Assembly: GCA_029215795.1 (NCBI GenBank)
Contig: JARDYH010000004.1
Location: 33,794,001 to 33,858,000, forward strand
Source: Anniella stebbinsi
Taxonomy: Eukaryota; Chordata; Lepidosauria; Squamata; Anniellidae
DNA length: 64,000 nt
Direction: 5' to 3'
The translations under genes and the position numbers were made by a program. Shown here piece after piece: positions 11,528-23,482 of the stretch (position 1 is the stretch's first letter; every line of letters starts with the position of its first letter). The notes beneath the pieces are model-generated. The model searched no databases and was not told the DNA's origin. It saw nothing but the letters and a program-made list of their open reading frames with translations.

Positions 11528-11640
11528 TTGTTTCAGGGATGCATGTTGGGGACATATATATTTTATAGTGAATGTCCAAATGTTGATGAATAACAATATT
11601 GATGTGGAAATCCTGAGACAAGCCCAGATTAATTTTATGA
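11528..11640 (-). repeat. Unknown repeat, copy in - orientation
   Basis: This is the inverted partner of 10346-10460, with TCAGGGATGCATGTT at its left and ATAGTGAATGTCCAAA in the middle. It runs directly into the TA microsatellite that follows, which may have grown from the element's AT-rich end. Confidence 0.5.
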
Positions 11641-11642
11641 CT

Positions 11643-11644
<2 letters not shown>

Positions 11645-11680
<36 letters not shown>

Positions 11681-11711
11681 ATTCATAAAATTAATGAATA
11701 TATATATATTC

Positions 11712-11746
<35 letters not shown>
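11645..11746. repeat. TA microsatellite, interrupted
   Basis: Two pure (TA)n tracts of about 34 and 30 bp flank a short unit containing ATTAATGAATA. The open frames crossing it (repeats of isoleucine and tyrosine) are artefacts of the repeat. Confidence 0.95.
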
Positions 11747-11748
<2 letters not shown>

Positions 11749-12360
11749 TGTATGTCTCTTTTAGGTCATATGCAAGTTAATAATGACAAACATACGCCCG
11801 GGCACACACACACACCTTTCTGCAATAGTCAGGGCATACCAACATGTTAATCCAGATTGCAAAGTATGATTATGAGGAACCCATTCTGCAATTAGAGAAC
11901 TGCTCGGGGTATGGCTCCCAGGGTATGCCTGTGGAATTATTAAACCATGTTTAACCTGAACCCAAATGCAATTTTGGCCAAGCTTTTGAAACCAGCATTC
12001 ATTTCATACAGTGAGGATGAACTATGGTTAGGACCAACTATGGCATAATGCCAAATCATAGTTAATGGTAGGGGGAGCAGGGGCAGCGGGGAGAGAGACC
12101 ATACACATGCAGTCTTGTCACCCCCATCTCCCTTAGCTATGGTCAAGGATTGCTTGGCACTACATCAGCACTGGTCTTGATTTGTTTGGGATTGATAACT
12201 GCTTTTGAGTACATCACGCATGAGTCTAATGTGCTAGCTAATTGTTTTAAGGACTTAAATGTCTGCATTTCAGACTAACCCACATCCTAATCCATGTACA
12301 TTCCACAGACGTTGAGCAGGGATAATTTAAACTGTAAGCTATAGTTAAAACGGAATAATA

Positions 12361-12412
12361 CTCTCTCTCCCCCCCCTCTTTCTCTCTATCCCTGTCTATC
12401 TATCTATAATCT
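12361..12412. repeat. TC-rich and TATC simple repeat
   Basis: CTCTCTCTCC, a C run, TTTCTCTCT and CTATCTATCTATC in succession. It is a pyrimidine-rich tract in the middle of an intron, too far from an exon to be a normal acceptor tract. Confidence 0.85.
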
Positions 12413-12572
12413 CTTTTTATGCCATTTCCTCATGCCCTAGAGCACAGACAAAGCACAGGAATTTTGTAAATCTACAAAATGGTGCTGGCATAGTCGAAGC
12501 AGAATCCGGCTTCCCCAATCAAACAGTGTTGGCTGGCTAGTCAGAAGCACTAGAGGACAGCTCTTCTGTACT

Positions 12573-12700
12573 CTTAGCATTTGTGCAGAAGAAGGAATAT
12601 TGGCAGGTGCAGTTTGTCAACCATACTGTTGTAAGCTTTAGACAAATTGCACCTGCCAAATGCCTTCTTCTGCACAGCTATTAAAGCTACAGGAGCTTTA
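12573..12700. mobile_element. Degenerate foldback of the AGGGTGACC family
   Basis: GGCAGGTGCAGTTTGTC and GACAAATTGCACCTGCC form an inverted pair, and CTATTAAAGCTACAGGAGC matches the inner right arm of the 320-bp hAT-like family. The outer TAGGGTGACC ends are lost, so it is a relic. Confidence 0.5.
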
Positions 12701-12765
12701 TTCACTATAGAATCGGAGCACCCTCCTGATAAACTATCCAGATTCTTCAGAATTCAGCTTTAATT

Positions 12766-12790
12766 TTTTCTTTTCTTTTCTTTTCTTTTG
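12766..12790. repeat. TTTTC microsatellite
   Basis: About five units of TTTTC. Confidence 0.85.
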
Positions 12791-12917
12791 TCTTTCTTTA
12801 AGGAAGCAAAAATTGTCCTCAAAATGGTGATGAAAAAAAGTTAATCCTGTAGCAAATATAGAAATAATAAACATGGGAACCTGCAGTATTTTTTACACCC
12901 AACGGCATTTGGCTTGT

Positions 12918-13018
<101 letters not shown>

Positions 13019-13732
13019 AGCCAGTCCATACCACATGGCTGGGGAGGCTGGTGGCTCCAATTTTGCTGAGGCAGAGATTTTATCCTGGTTTTAGTTGCAG
13101 CCAGGCAGGAGTCTAAAGGAACTATCCAAGGTACTGAACCCTTTCCCCTAATGGGACCAGCATCTTGGATAGCTCCTTTAGCCTTCTGGCTGGTTGTAAC
13201 TAAAACCCAAAATGGAATCTCCACAATTGGAGCTACCAGCTCCCCTGCCACATGCACACATTCTTTTCCCCCCATTATTTCCATCTTTGCTGGAAGTAAG
13301 AGAGATTTTTTATTTATTTAAACAGAATAAGAAAAGACTGCTACAATTTCCAGGAAGGATGCAGGGAGACAGATGAAGAAGAAGATTGATTTCCCCCTAC
13401 TTGGGAGCTACAGTACTCAAACTTCAGTTCTTGGAAGGGGGAAGGATAAGACAGAAACATGTTTCATGACCTGAAAAAATCCAGCAATTAGTTTCCCCAT
13501 ATTTTAATACAATACGGAAAAGGAATTGGAACTTTACTGAGTGTGTTTCCTCTGCTTTGTCCAAAGCAAAAGTGGTACCTGATGTAGATCATCACAAGGC
13601 ATATTGGGGAGAAATAAGTAAAATGATATCCAGTGGAAAAATAGGGCAAGTATGACAGAAATGTAATTTAGATAAGTCAAGACTTACATCTGATCTTGCA
13701 GTATGGTGTTGCCCAAGAAAAGAAAAAGTATA

Positions 13733-14262
13733 CATTGGTTGTCTTCACACATAGGATTTAAACCAAAGTTTAGTGATGCTTGCCTGAGCCTTGGGCTTGT
13801 GCATTCCTCCCTTTCCTTCCCCTCCTCCAATGCATCTGGCTTATTTCCGTTAACTATAGTTGACACTAGCTACAGTTTTTCCGAGTTTGGACATAACAAG
13901 TTAAGAGTCCTTAGCTGAAAATGGAAGTAATCAGAAGTGTTACTTCCATTTTCAGCTAACCACACTTAACTTGTTATGTCCAAACATGGACAAACTGTAG
14001 CTAATGTTAACTATAGTTCAGGGAAATAAACCAGCTTCAAACCATGGCTAATGATCCTTGTTTGATTTCTAAGCTATAGTTAACACTGACCACAGTTATC
14101 TGCTCAGACATAACAAGTAACCACAGTTTGTTGAACAAAAAAAACCAAAATCTTCCAATCTCCTTGTGGGTGCACTGGAGAAGAAGGGAAGAGGGGGCGC
14201 ATGAGCCCAAGGCTTGCACATGTTAACTCTAAAGTATGGTTTAGTGTTTTGTGCAAACATAG
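13733..14262. repeat. Foldback repeat with strong central palindrome
   Basis: Around 13851-14019 two arms pair: ACTATAGTTGACACTAGC, GGACATAACAAGTTAAG and AGCTGAAAATGGAAGTA on the left match their reverse complements on the right, separated by about 14 bp. The words ACTATAGTTAAC and GACATAACAAGT recur further right (14070-14130). The outer limits are tentative (AGGATTTAAACCAAAGTTTAG at 13752 against CTAAAGTATGGTTTAG at 14229). It is probably a non-autonomous DNA element with no coding sequence. Confidence 0.55.
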
Positions 14263-14527
14263 CTAATGAAATATAGAATTCATCTTCCTCATATAACAGC
14301 TTTGAGCCCATATTGCTGTGAATATAGGCTTTCAAGTTTTTAAGGAGTGTTCATTTGATGGTGAGAATAGAGTGTGTATGGCTTTCTCCATGCCGTTTGG
14401 AAAAGGGTTTCTTTCTCATGTGGCTTTCCCTTGGTGTCAGAAGCCATTGGGCACATTCAATAGGTGGGTGGTGGCTATTGTCCATGGAATAACAACAGAA
14501 GATTAGGGTAGAGTATGGTATTCTAAA

Positions 14528-15638
14528 TAGGGGTGTGCAGAGTGGGTCTTCTCCGCCCCGAAATTCGGGGTACAGCTCTGATGAGACGATTCTCCTCTCC
14601 AATTTTCGGAGGGGGTCTGTCTCCCCACACCAGCAATTTACCCATCAGAAAACCACTCCTTTTTTGGGTAACTGCTACATTCTCATCAATGGGAATTAAA
14701 TGCTCACAGTTCCCTCAGTTTTAAAGATAAACCCATGAAAATTGGCACCGTGACAGCTTTTAGAGAGGGCTTTTGGAGCAGATCCCTGCATGTAGTGATT
14801 CGCAGGGAATTTTAAAAGTCCGAACTCAAATGTCTTCTCAGGTCCCTCCCGAGCCTTGATCTGTATGGTGAGGGAGAGAGAGAAATGAAGCAGCGGGATA
14901 AAACTAAAAGTGCTGAGCGCTACAATAAATTAATAAATGCCACAACTGCAGCACAGCTTTCCCATCTTCAGAGAGGACACTGGACAGGAGCAGAGGCTTG
15001 CAGCAGGATGAGGAGGAGAAGGAGGCGAGACACCAGTCAAGGCAACAACAGCTTCCCCCTACAAGGCTTGGGGGAGGAGGAGGAAGATGAGGAGCTCCCC
15101 ACCCCTGGACTGGAAGCCCAGCACCAGCAGCCAGTCAAACACTCACACACTAGTAGGCTTGGATTTTTAAAAATATTTTTCTGGGATTAGACTACAGAAA
15201 CACAGCACACTGGGAGTTTTAATGATTTTAAGAAGAAGAAAGAGCTTAGAAATATTAGCGGACCAAGTTGTCTGATTGGCTGCAAATCTTTCATTTCTCT
15301 CTCACTAGAATGATGACAGGCAAGGAGGACAAAACACTGTGATTGGAGGGAGGGACAGGAAGACAAGTGTGCTAATGGCTATTGGTTTGTGACAGATGTC
15401 AATATACCCTCACCCCACTTAACATCTTCCAGATATGGAGATATGATGCACGCACACACAACGTTGATGCCTGAAAAACGGGGATAATTTTGAAGACATT
15501 AGAAGCTCCTATTGGGCATGTCTCTGTCCTGAAATGATTCTATTGGTTTAGAAGTGGCCAATCCCCACACTGGAAGACCGAATATATCATGGCTGTTCGC
15601 AGTTATCAGATAATTCCGGAAAGGAGCACACACCCTTA
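14528..15638. mobile_element. hAT-like element, 1.1 kb, duplication ATTCTAAA
   Basis: The left end TAGGGGTGTGC and right end GCACACACCCTTA are inverted. They are flanked by exact ATTCTAAA copies at 14520-14527 and 15639-15646, as expected for hAT transposition. The interior differs completely from the GATCGG-type elements that share these ends. It includes a 101-codon frame (14885-15190) rich in Arg and Glu with no transposase motif I recognise (no RNase-H-like or hAT dimerisation block). It is likely non-autonomous. Confidence 0.85.
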
Positions 15639-16034
15639 ATTCTAAAAAAAATTTTTTTGCCTAATTCTACATTAAGAAAAGTTGGATTATCTGATCTATA
15701 TACATTATTGAAATCATAGGAAAACTGCACACACCATTCTGAAGAGAATACGAATGAGCCACACTCTTACTATCTAGTTCTTGCCCTCTGGGGTGCAAAT
15801 TCTAAGTTAGGAACTGATCATGTGGATAAAGCCTACAGGTCTACAATTGTATCTTTGGGAACTCCATTCCTGTTTTCAAATGAACATGCAGGGCAATATG
15901 ATTCCACTTGTGTTCACTTGGTATGGATGCAATGTATAAAAACCAAGATAGACAGAGAGAGACTCTTCCATATTATGTGTTTACACCTAAACATGTATAG
16001 TGAGAATGCAACAAATTGATGCTAATGGACATAG

Positions 16035-16263
16035 TGGCTCAATTCGGACGACACAATAAACAACTGGTGTGGGGGAAACAATCGTCAGTTGTTTTGACTA
16101 TTGTGTCATCCGACTGCTGCCATAGTCAACTCAGCGCTGATCCTCATCCACACTACAGTTGATTATTTATTACCATGTTGTGTGGGGAATGCCCCCTAGG
16201 GTTAGCGTGAGGGTTAGGGTTAGTCAACCCACCAGTGACTATCGTGTCGTCCGAATTGAGCCA
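16035..16263. mobile_element. MITE with perfect 20-bp terminal inverted repeats
   Basis: The left end TGGCTCAATTCGGACGACAC is repeated exactly, inverted, at 16244-16263. The body is 229 bp, contains GTCAGTTGTTTTGACTATTGTG-like hairpin parts, and has GGGTTAGCGTGAGGGTTAGGGTTAG-like telomere-type words near its right end (16198-16223). The copy at 23483-23992 has a related but diverged end. No clear target duplication was resolved (ATAG is present on both sides). Confidence 0.8.
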
Positions 16264-16966
16264 TAGAGTCACTTGTCGGAGAGATGGGATTGGTTAGCTT
16301 GGTTTTGCTTGCATAATGAATGTAAAAGGCCTAAAAGAGAAGAGGATATATGCATAAGCATTGTTCAGGATCCAAAGAACCATGAAAGTTGTTACATGGG
16401 CCTAAAGAGGCTTTAGACTTATTTTTCTTTTAACAGTAGTCTTGTTCACATGTCACATCACACACTGCTTTTGTAACTAAGGAGAGTTCCAAGAGCAGCT
16501 TCAGTTCCTATTAAAACAAAAAGTAAATCATTCCTGTTCAGGAATGTTGGATAGTACAAGCTCACTGTGTAAGCTTAAGCAGCTCTTTGAATCCCAATCT
16601 CTCTGTTTTTGGTATGTTTAGGATAAGGAAAGTCCTGCTTCCATTTATCACTTTCAGCAGTTTCTTCTAATTATTATTATTATTTTCCTGAGCCTAACAC
16701 ATGCATAATTCATAATTCATCCATAATTCATATCTCAATCCTCGTTCTCTAATGAAATGCCTTTATTGGGATTCCATTACAAAGGCTTCATTCATTCAAT
16801 GTGCAGTGATAACAAAGAGTATGAGGTGCGATTGTATAATCTGGTTATGTGGATCCATTTGCCTACCCACAGCCTCATGGGTTTAATATTCTTCTAAATA
16901 AATGGTGATTGATTTTTCCCACTAACGTTAATCCCTTTTTTCCCTCTCCCCTACCCCCTTTGTCAG

Positions 16967-17098
16967 AGCCACAAACAACCTGCTGCCTTTATAGTTACCC
17001 AGCATCCATTACCCAACACTGTAGCAGATTTCTGGAGGCTGGTGTTCGATTACAACTGTTCTTCTATCGTGATGTTGAATGAAATGGATGCGGCACAA
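16967..17098 (+). CDS. PTPRT: PTPRT exon: D2 core, substrate-loop region
   Basis: The exon has 44 codons in phase 0, beginning [20 protein letters not shown] and ending [10 protein letters not shown], between TGTCAG and GTAGGT. It contains the conserved PTP blocks [11 protein letters not shown] and DFWRLV (in D1: YIATQGP and FWRMIW). IVMLNEMD is the core beta-strand equivalent of IVMLT. All are as in the R2B D2 fold, and the reading frame is uninterrupted. Confidence 0.95.
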
Positions 17099-18771
17099 GT
17101 AGGTAGATCTTTGCACATACAAGTATATGCAAATCAGGCATTTTCAGCAAAGCTATATAGACTGGCCAAACAGAAATCAGATAAATAGATTCAAGCTGAA
17201 TCCTATAAAACATATTCCTGGAAGTATTTATTTCTCTTGTGATCTCAAGGTGTGATATATGCCTTCACTGACAGTCAAGGGCTCTTCTCTGATTTGTTTC
17301 CAATTATCGTGATATTCATGGTTGACCAAGACTACCACATCTGGTGGTATAGGACTTCTTGACTGCCATGATAGCAACAGGACTGTCTCAACATGTCATT
17401 GGCCCAACACATGTAGAAGGACATGCTCTTGATTTGCTTTTTGGGGCTGGAGAATGGTGGGCAATTTCACATCTATTCCATTGTCATAGTTTGATTGCTT
17501 CCTCCTAAGGTTTAACCTCACAACAAGGTCCTATGGAAATGGCCCATTCCTGGAGTCTAATAGATTCTGAGGGTTTCTAGAGGACTCCGGAGGATTTTCT
17601 GGCAGGTCTGGATGATGCTCTTGACAAACCCCTGGTTGTTTTGTCAAATGCAGAGATAACATTGGTACATTCTGCTGCTGATAGCAAGTGATGGTGAATA
17701 ACTTTTTTTGTTGTTAAAAAAAAAAGGAACGAGAAACCTTCTGCTCCCCCATTTGTAATGGAAAGCTCACCTGACTGTTCTTAGATTCAGCCTCCCAAAA
17801 TGTATTGCCATCACTCTACCTTGATATCCTTGATCTTTGATCTCTCCCCCCAAATAGTGCCATGAAAGTGGAGGGGAGGATATTTGGCCTGGCCTTCCTG
17901 AAGAGTTGGCATTATGGCTGCTCTCTAGTACCATTCATTTAAGACAGATTTGGACTACACATGATTCACATGCAACTCCAATCCACCTAGTGGGGGCCCC
18001 ACTGTCTGCATCACAACAAGAAAAAAAGCTTTAAAAAAAAATTATAAAGGAATGGTCACATTAGTGCTACGGAGTACTAAAAGAGCCAAATTTACCTAGT
18101 TTTGAAGATAAATCTGGCCAGTTTAGTGCTCAATAATGCTAATGTAGCCATGGGGGTGGTCATCTGAGTGTGGCTCGCAGGATGTGTGTGTGTGTGTGAA
18201 TTGCCTCTTGATGACCTATAGTTGCCTACCCCTGATTTCAGATATTTATCTGAACCAAATAACCAGTAATTCAATCCCAAATGATTGAATGACTGGTTAT
18301 TTCCTTCTGGATGAACTTGTCATGCACAGTTTTCATCAGTGCCAAACAATAATAAAAAGGGTGGGGAAGGAAAGGGGAAAACAAACCTTGTTGAGCATCA
18401 AGACTTTATGTATATTAGTGATGGATTTTCTAATATTTCTGCATAGACATACTCTGACAAATGGTAAGTGAGGGCAGGTCTTATGATGTTGATTTTTTGC
18501 ATTGAGCAGAGGATAGGACTAGATGGCCTACAAAGCCCCTTCCATCTCAGTGACTCTGTGATTGTCAATTTGGGGTGGTGGATCAGGAGCCAGAATCCTC
18601 CCCTTCTGCATCATTTACCCATGTTTTTATATTATCGATCAATCATGCTCAAGTTTTCCATAATATGACTCATCACTGGATGTTTGGGGTTTTCATGTGT
18701 AAAAGCTGGTATCTTGCATTTCCTCCTATCTTCCTTTGAATTGTTATTTGATTCCCTTTCTCTATGACCAG
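17099..18771 (+). other. PTPRT: PTPRT intron, 1.7 kb
   Basis: The donor is GTAGGT, and the acceptor CTATGACCAG follows a T-rich stretch. It contains a CR1 3' fragment at 18490-18562 and a short TG run near 18183-18198; the rest is unclassified. Confidence 0.8.
18490..18562 (+). mobile_element. CR1 LINE 3'-end fragment
   Basis: GGATAGGACTAGATGGCCT followed by CCCTTCCATCTCAGTGACTCTGTGATTG closely matches the conserved 3' end shared by amniote CR1 elements (GGACTAGATG..CCTTCCA.. and a TTCTGTGATT-type tail). Only about 70 bp remains, so it is a 5'-truncated insertion. Confidence 0.75.
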
Positions 18772-18897
18772 CTCTGTATGCAGTACTGGCCAGAGAAGAC
18801 ATCCTGTTGTTATGGGCCAATCCAAGTGGAATTTGTTTCTGCTGATATAGATGAAGATATTATCAATAGGATATTCCGGATCTGCAACATGGCAAGG
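18772..18897 (+). CDS. PTPRT: PTPRT exon: D2, central strands
   Basis: The exon has 42 codons in phase 0, starting [20 protein letters not shown] and ending [14 protein letters not shown], between GACCAG and GTAAAA. QYWPE and [11 protein letters not shown] are diagnostic of R2B-type D2 domains (D1 equivalent: KCYQYWP and YGDI.V). The reading [11 protein letters not shown] fits PTPRT among the four paralogues. Confidence 0.95.
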
Positions 18898-19447
18898 GTA
18901 AAAAGATGTCAGCTTTCTCACTACCAGTTTGTAGCTTGATCTCTTCTCTTTTTCAAATGCTTACTTGCTCTACTTGTAGTTTGGGTTCTCTTAAAACCCC
19001 AGCCACTGTACCTGTGACATATATTTCTCTGTAGCTTGAATATATCCCATCATGTCTCCTGTCCTTTTTCCCTGGAGGCTACACCTTTCCAAGACAGCCT
19101 GCCTTTTCCCTGTTTGCCCTTGATCTAAGCTGAGCAGATGCTTCAGCAGGGAACTGGGCAGAATGGCTGAGATGAGCCCAGCCTCTGCCACACAGAGAGC
19201 ATGGGAAAGGATCCAAGTCAATTTAACATTGCAAGTTAATCACGACAAAGAGCCTTCTTGAGGTTATCCACAGTTGTTCTCTATAATCTCAAGAGGTTCT
19301 CCTTTCACTATGGAGGAAAATACTGTCTGAATCATTAAGTTCATTGTCTACTCTAAGACAAAATGAATTAGACAGGAGACAGGACCAGAGTATCAATACT
19401 GCACAAATAAAAGCAATGAGATTTCCCTGGCCATAAAGTTCTACAGC

Positions 19448-19582
19448 ATGAATATGCAACTTGGTGCCCTTCAGATGTTTTGCACTACACTTCCTATAAG
19501 CACAAGCATGAATAGCCAGGGGTCAGAGATAATGGGATTTGTAGTCCAAAACATCTGGAGGGTACCAGATTGTCCATCCCTA
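19448..19582. mobile_element. Short MITE of the CAGATGTTTTG..CAAAACATCTGGAGG type
   Basis: CTTCAGATGTTTTGCACTACA on the left mirrors TTGTAGTCCAAAACATCTGGAGG on the right. The outer ATATGCAACTTGGTG and CAGATTGTCCATCCC are degenerate copies of the GGGTGGGCAA and TTGCCCACCC ends seen at 34567. Related copies lie at 55705 and 63480. This class is frequent in reptile and bird DNA. Confidence 0.65.
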
Positions 19583-19667
19583 CTCTAAAGAATCCTAATT
19601 AGGTGGTTAATGGGGAAAAGCGGAAAGTCTAAGGAGGACTAGTGCTCTCCTGTTCCAAAATTTCTAC

Positions 19668-20945
19668 TAGGGGTGTGCACGGACTCCCCGGATCGGATCA
19701 GGACCCGGATCGGGACCTCCAATTTTGTCATGGATCGGTTCGGACAAAATCAGAGGCCCCCCGGACCGGATCGAGTCCGATCCCGATCCAAAAATCAGAA
19801 ATTTTTGGATCGGCCACCATTTTTTCCCCCATAGACTTGCATTGTGATGCAAGTCTATGAGGAAAAAATGGCGGTGGGTGGGTGAGGGGGGGCCTAACTC
19901 CCTCCCCCCCGGGGCCGTCCGCTGTGGACGGCCCCGGCAGGTAAGCACCCTCCCCCGCGCTCCCTACCCCCCCAGGGGCCGTCCGCTTCCATCCGCGGGC
20001 GCCCGCGGGCGCCCGTGGATAGAAGCGGACGGCTCCGGGGGGGGTAAGCCCCCTTCCCCGCCACTGCTTCCCTTTTAGGGACGCCCGCTCCCATCTGGCA
20101 CCGGCGGCTACCGCCAGCGGGCTTTGCGGATTGCTCTAGAGTAGCGCACCGGGTGATCACCCGGCGCGCCACCCTGGAGCAGGCCGCAGAGCCCGCTGGT
20201 AGTAGCCGCTGGCGCCGGACGGGCGTCCCTAAAAGGTAAGCGCCCCCCTCCTCCCCTCCGCGCGCCCCCTCCTCCCCTTTCCGGGACGTTCGCTCCCATC
20301 CGGCGCTGGCGGCTACCGCCAGCAGGCTTTGCGGCTTGCTCTAGAGTAGCGCACCGGGTGATCACCCGGCACACCACCCTGGAGCAGGCCGTGGTGCCCG
20401 CTGGTAGTAGCCGCTGGCGCCGGACAGGAGCGGACGGCCCGGAAAGGTAAGGGCCCCCCTCCTCCCCTCCGCGCGCCCCCTCCTCCCCTCCGCGCGCCCC
20501 CTGCTTACCTTTCTGGGCCGTCCGCTCCTGTCCGGTGCCGGCGGCTACTACCAGCAGGCTCCGCGGCCTGCTCCATTGTGGCGCACCGGGTGATGTCATC
20601 ACCCGGCGCGTCACCCTGGAGCAGGCCGCGGAGCCCGCTGGTAGTAGCCGTAGGTGCCGGACGGGCATCCCTCAAAGGTAAGCGCCCCCCTCCTCCCCTC
20701 CGCCCCCCCCCTGCTGTCCACTTTCATCGGCGGGCGCCCACTGGCGCCCGCCAATGGAAGCAGCGGTGGGCAGCAGCGGCCGCCTGCCGATCCGACGATC
20801 CGCCGAACCAGTTCGGAGCCTTTTCGGATCGGTTCGGACTGGATCGGCCGATCCAGCTGTTGGATCGGAAATCGGATAATTTATCTGATTTCCCACTGGA
20901 CCGGACTCGGATCGTGAATCGGGTCCGATCCAGTGCACATCCCTA
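19668..20945. mobile_element. hAT-like element with GATCGG ends, duplication ATTTCTAC
   Basis: The ends are TAGGGGTGTGCACGGACTCC and CCAGTGCACATCCCTA, flanked by exact ATTTCTAC at 19660-19667 and 20946-20953. The subterminal regions repeat GATCGG/CCGATC words. The middle (about 19890-20760) is strongly G+C- and CpG-rich and holds three tandem palindromic modules. The paired words TGCATTGTGATGCAAGTCTATG and ATGGCGGTGGGTG are shared with 57485-58555. No transposase is present. Long open frames on both strands reflect GC richness, not genes. It lies in a PTPRT intron. Confidence 0.9.
20078..20679. repeat. Three tandem GC-rich hairpin modules
   Basis: Modules at about 20078-20236, 20281-20452 and 20508-20683 each pair a left arm (CGGCGGCTACCGCCAG or a variant, then GCTTTGCGG) with a right arm (CCGCTGGTAGTAGCCG). 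The centre of each is a shorter palindrome, GCACCGGGTGATCACCCGGC or a variant. Each right arm ends AAAGGTAAG, and the third left arm begins CTTACCTTT. They belong to the enclosing element. The same design recurs at 57911-58070 and 58118-58248. Confidence 0.8.
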
Positions 20946-21761
20946 ATTTCTACCATTTCCCATCTACAAAATTGAAGTCTCCCCCTGCATAACAACCTAT
21001 CTCTACACCATTTTACTCTAGATCTGACCCACTTCATGATAAATGATCCCTCTAATCACTGGCATGACCAATAATGTTCCCTCTAACTTGTTACAGATTG
21101 GTGTTATTGAGCCTGCAAATGAAGGCAGTATGCTTACTAACTAGGATAATAGTCTCAGAAAATCCTGCAGTGCCAGTGCCAAAGATAATCTTGATGTTCA
21201 CTGCTCCTTCCAAGCAGTTTTAGCCCACAGATTAGGCACCATTTTTCCATTGATTGTTAAAAAGGAGAATGTAGTAGACCACACACACACAAAACCCCAA
21301 AACAAAAAAAAAACTACTATTGTAAAATGACTGTATAAATCCGCTTCCAATTCCAAGAATTGGGTTCCTCCAGATATTTGATCATGACGTCAGGAGAGAA
21401 CCTGTAGATTCTGTTAGTACCAGCAAACCCCTGCAAGTGGGAGACTGTCTCATTTTCTATCCCTTTCCTTGATATGGCATAACTAGTCTTCCTGAAACAG
21501 GAAATGTGAACAACTATTTCATTAATTCTTCTAGCAGAATTGAAGAATTGTGTGTTTTCTCTGTTAAAGTGCCAACTGGAGTAAACACTTCTGGAAATAT
21601 TCCCCAAGTACAAAAAAAACCCCTGAGGTCACTGTAGCTGGAATTCTTCTGCAGTGAGAAAGAGCTCCATAGGTTCCAACACATGATCTTCTGAGGGCAA
21701 ACAGAAACTTCCATGGGGTTCCTTTGCGCAGTCCAACCAATGTATAATTCCTTTCCCTTAG

Positions 21762-22832
<1,071 letters not shown>

Positions 22833-23342
22833 TAGGACAGGAGTACAGAGATACTTATGCTGTGAGCCAGTTTAAATTAAATTCTATGCTTCACCTTGGA
22901 TCCTTCTGCTCCTTGGAGTGAAATATGCATGAGTACTAATTTGGCATGCTCTTCCTTCCCTCCTAAACATCCATTTTGGATTTTGCTGAATTATGAAAAA
23001 GATGACAGCAGACAGCAGCTGTCTATACAAAATCCTACTAAGGAGTCCTGCTGTGTTTATTTAAAAATACATTTTTATTTACACAAAGTAACAACAAATA
23101 AAGAAATCCTATTTTCAGTAGGAGATCATCATCACACTTCTTTTTTAGATATCAAGCAAACTAAGTACATCTGTTGTACTATAACATTCATATAGTTAAT
23201 AAAACATAGGTCACAAATATTCTGACTTCAACATATGTCCTTCAGTATTAGCCCTTCACTCAACAGTATTGTCTCTTCTGTACACAGATGTTATTGTGCT
23301 GTGTGTTACTTTTTCAAGGAAATTAGTGTGTGTGTCTGTGAG

Positions 23343-23351
23343 ATATATATA

Positions 23352-23382
<31 letters not shown>

Positions 23383-23383
23383 A
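23343..23383. repeat. TA and GATATA microsatellite
   Basis: About eleven TA units followed by three GATATA units. Confidence 0.9.
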
Positions 23384-23482
23384 ATCTCCCAAGGCCAATA
23401 TAGAGGTTAAATATAACTTCTACGTTAGCTTGTGGAAGGATATATGTGAGGTTTTAAATACATAAGCTGCAATCCTATATAC

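Larger units (their letters stand above)
18898..21761 (+). other. PTPRT: PTPRT intron, 2.9 kb, mostly a GC-rich transposon
   Basis: The intron is GTAAAA to CCCTTAG. It carries a small MITE (19448-19582) and the 1.28-kb GC-rich hAT-like element (19668-20945). The left 550 bp and the 800 bp preceding the next exon are unclassified and AT-rich. Confidence 0.8.

Noticed and set aside
11352..11780. 142-codon frame ending in Ile-Tyr repeats
   Set aside because: Product of the TA microsatellite.
14885..15190. 101-codon Arg/Glu-rich frame
   Set aside because: Lies inside the 14528-15638 DNA element and shows no transposase or other known motif.
16198..16223. GGGTTAG repeats as an interstitial telomere array
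   Set aside because: Only about three imperfect units, inside a MITE. Too short to call an array.
20108..20668. 186-codon open frame on the minus strand and several shorter frames at 19.7-21.0 kb
   Set aside because: The sequence is a GC-rich transposon with internal palindromes. Arg/Ala/Gly-rich frames are expected there, and they do not match any family I know or the related element at 57.5 kb.
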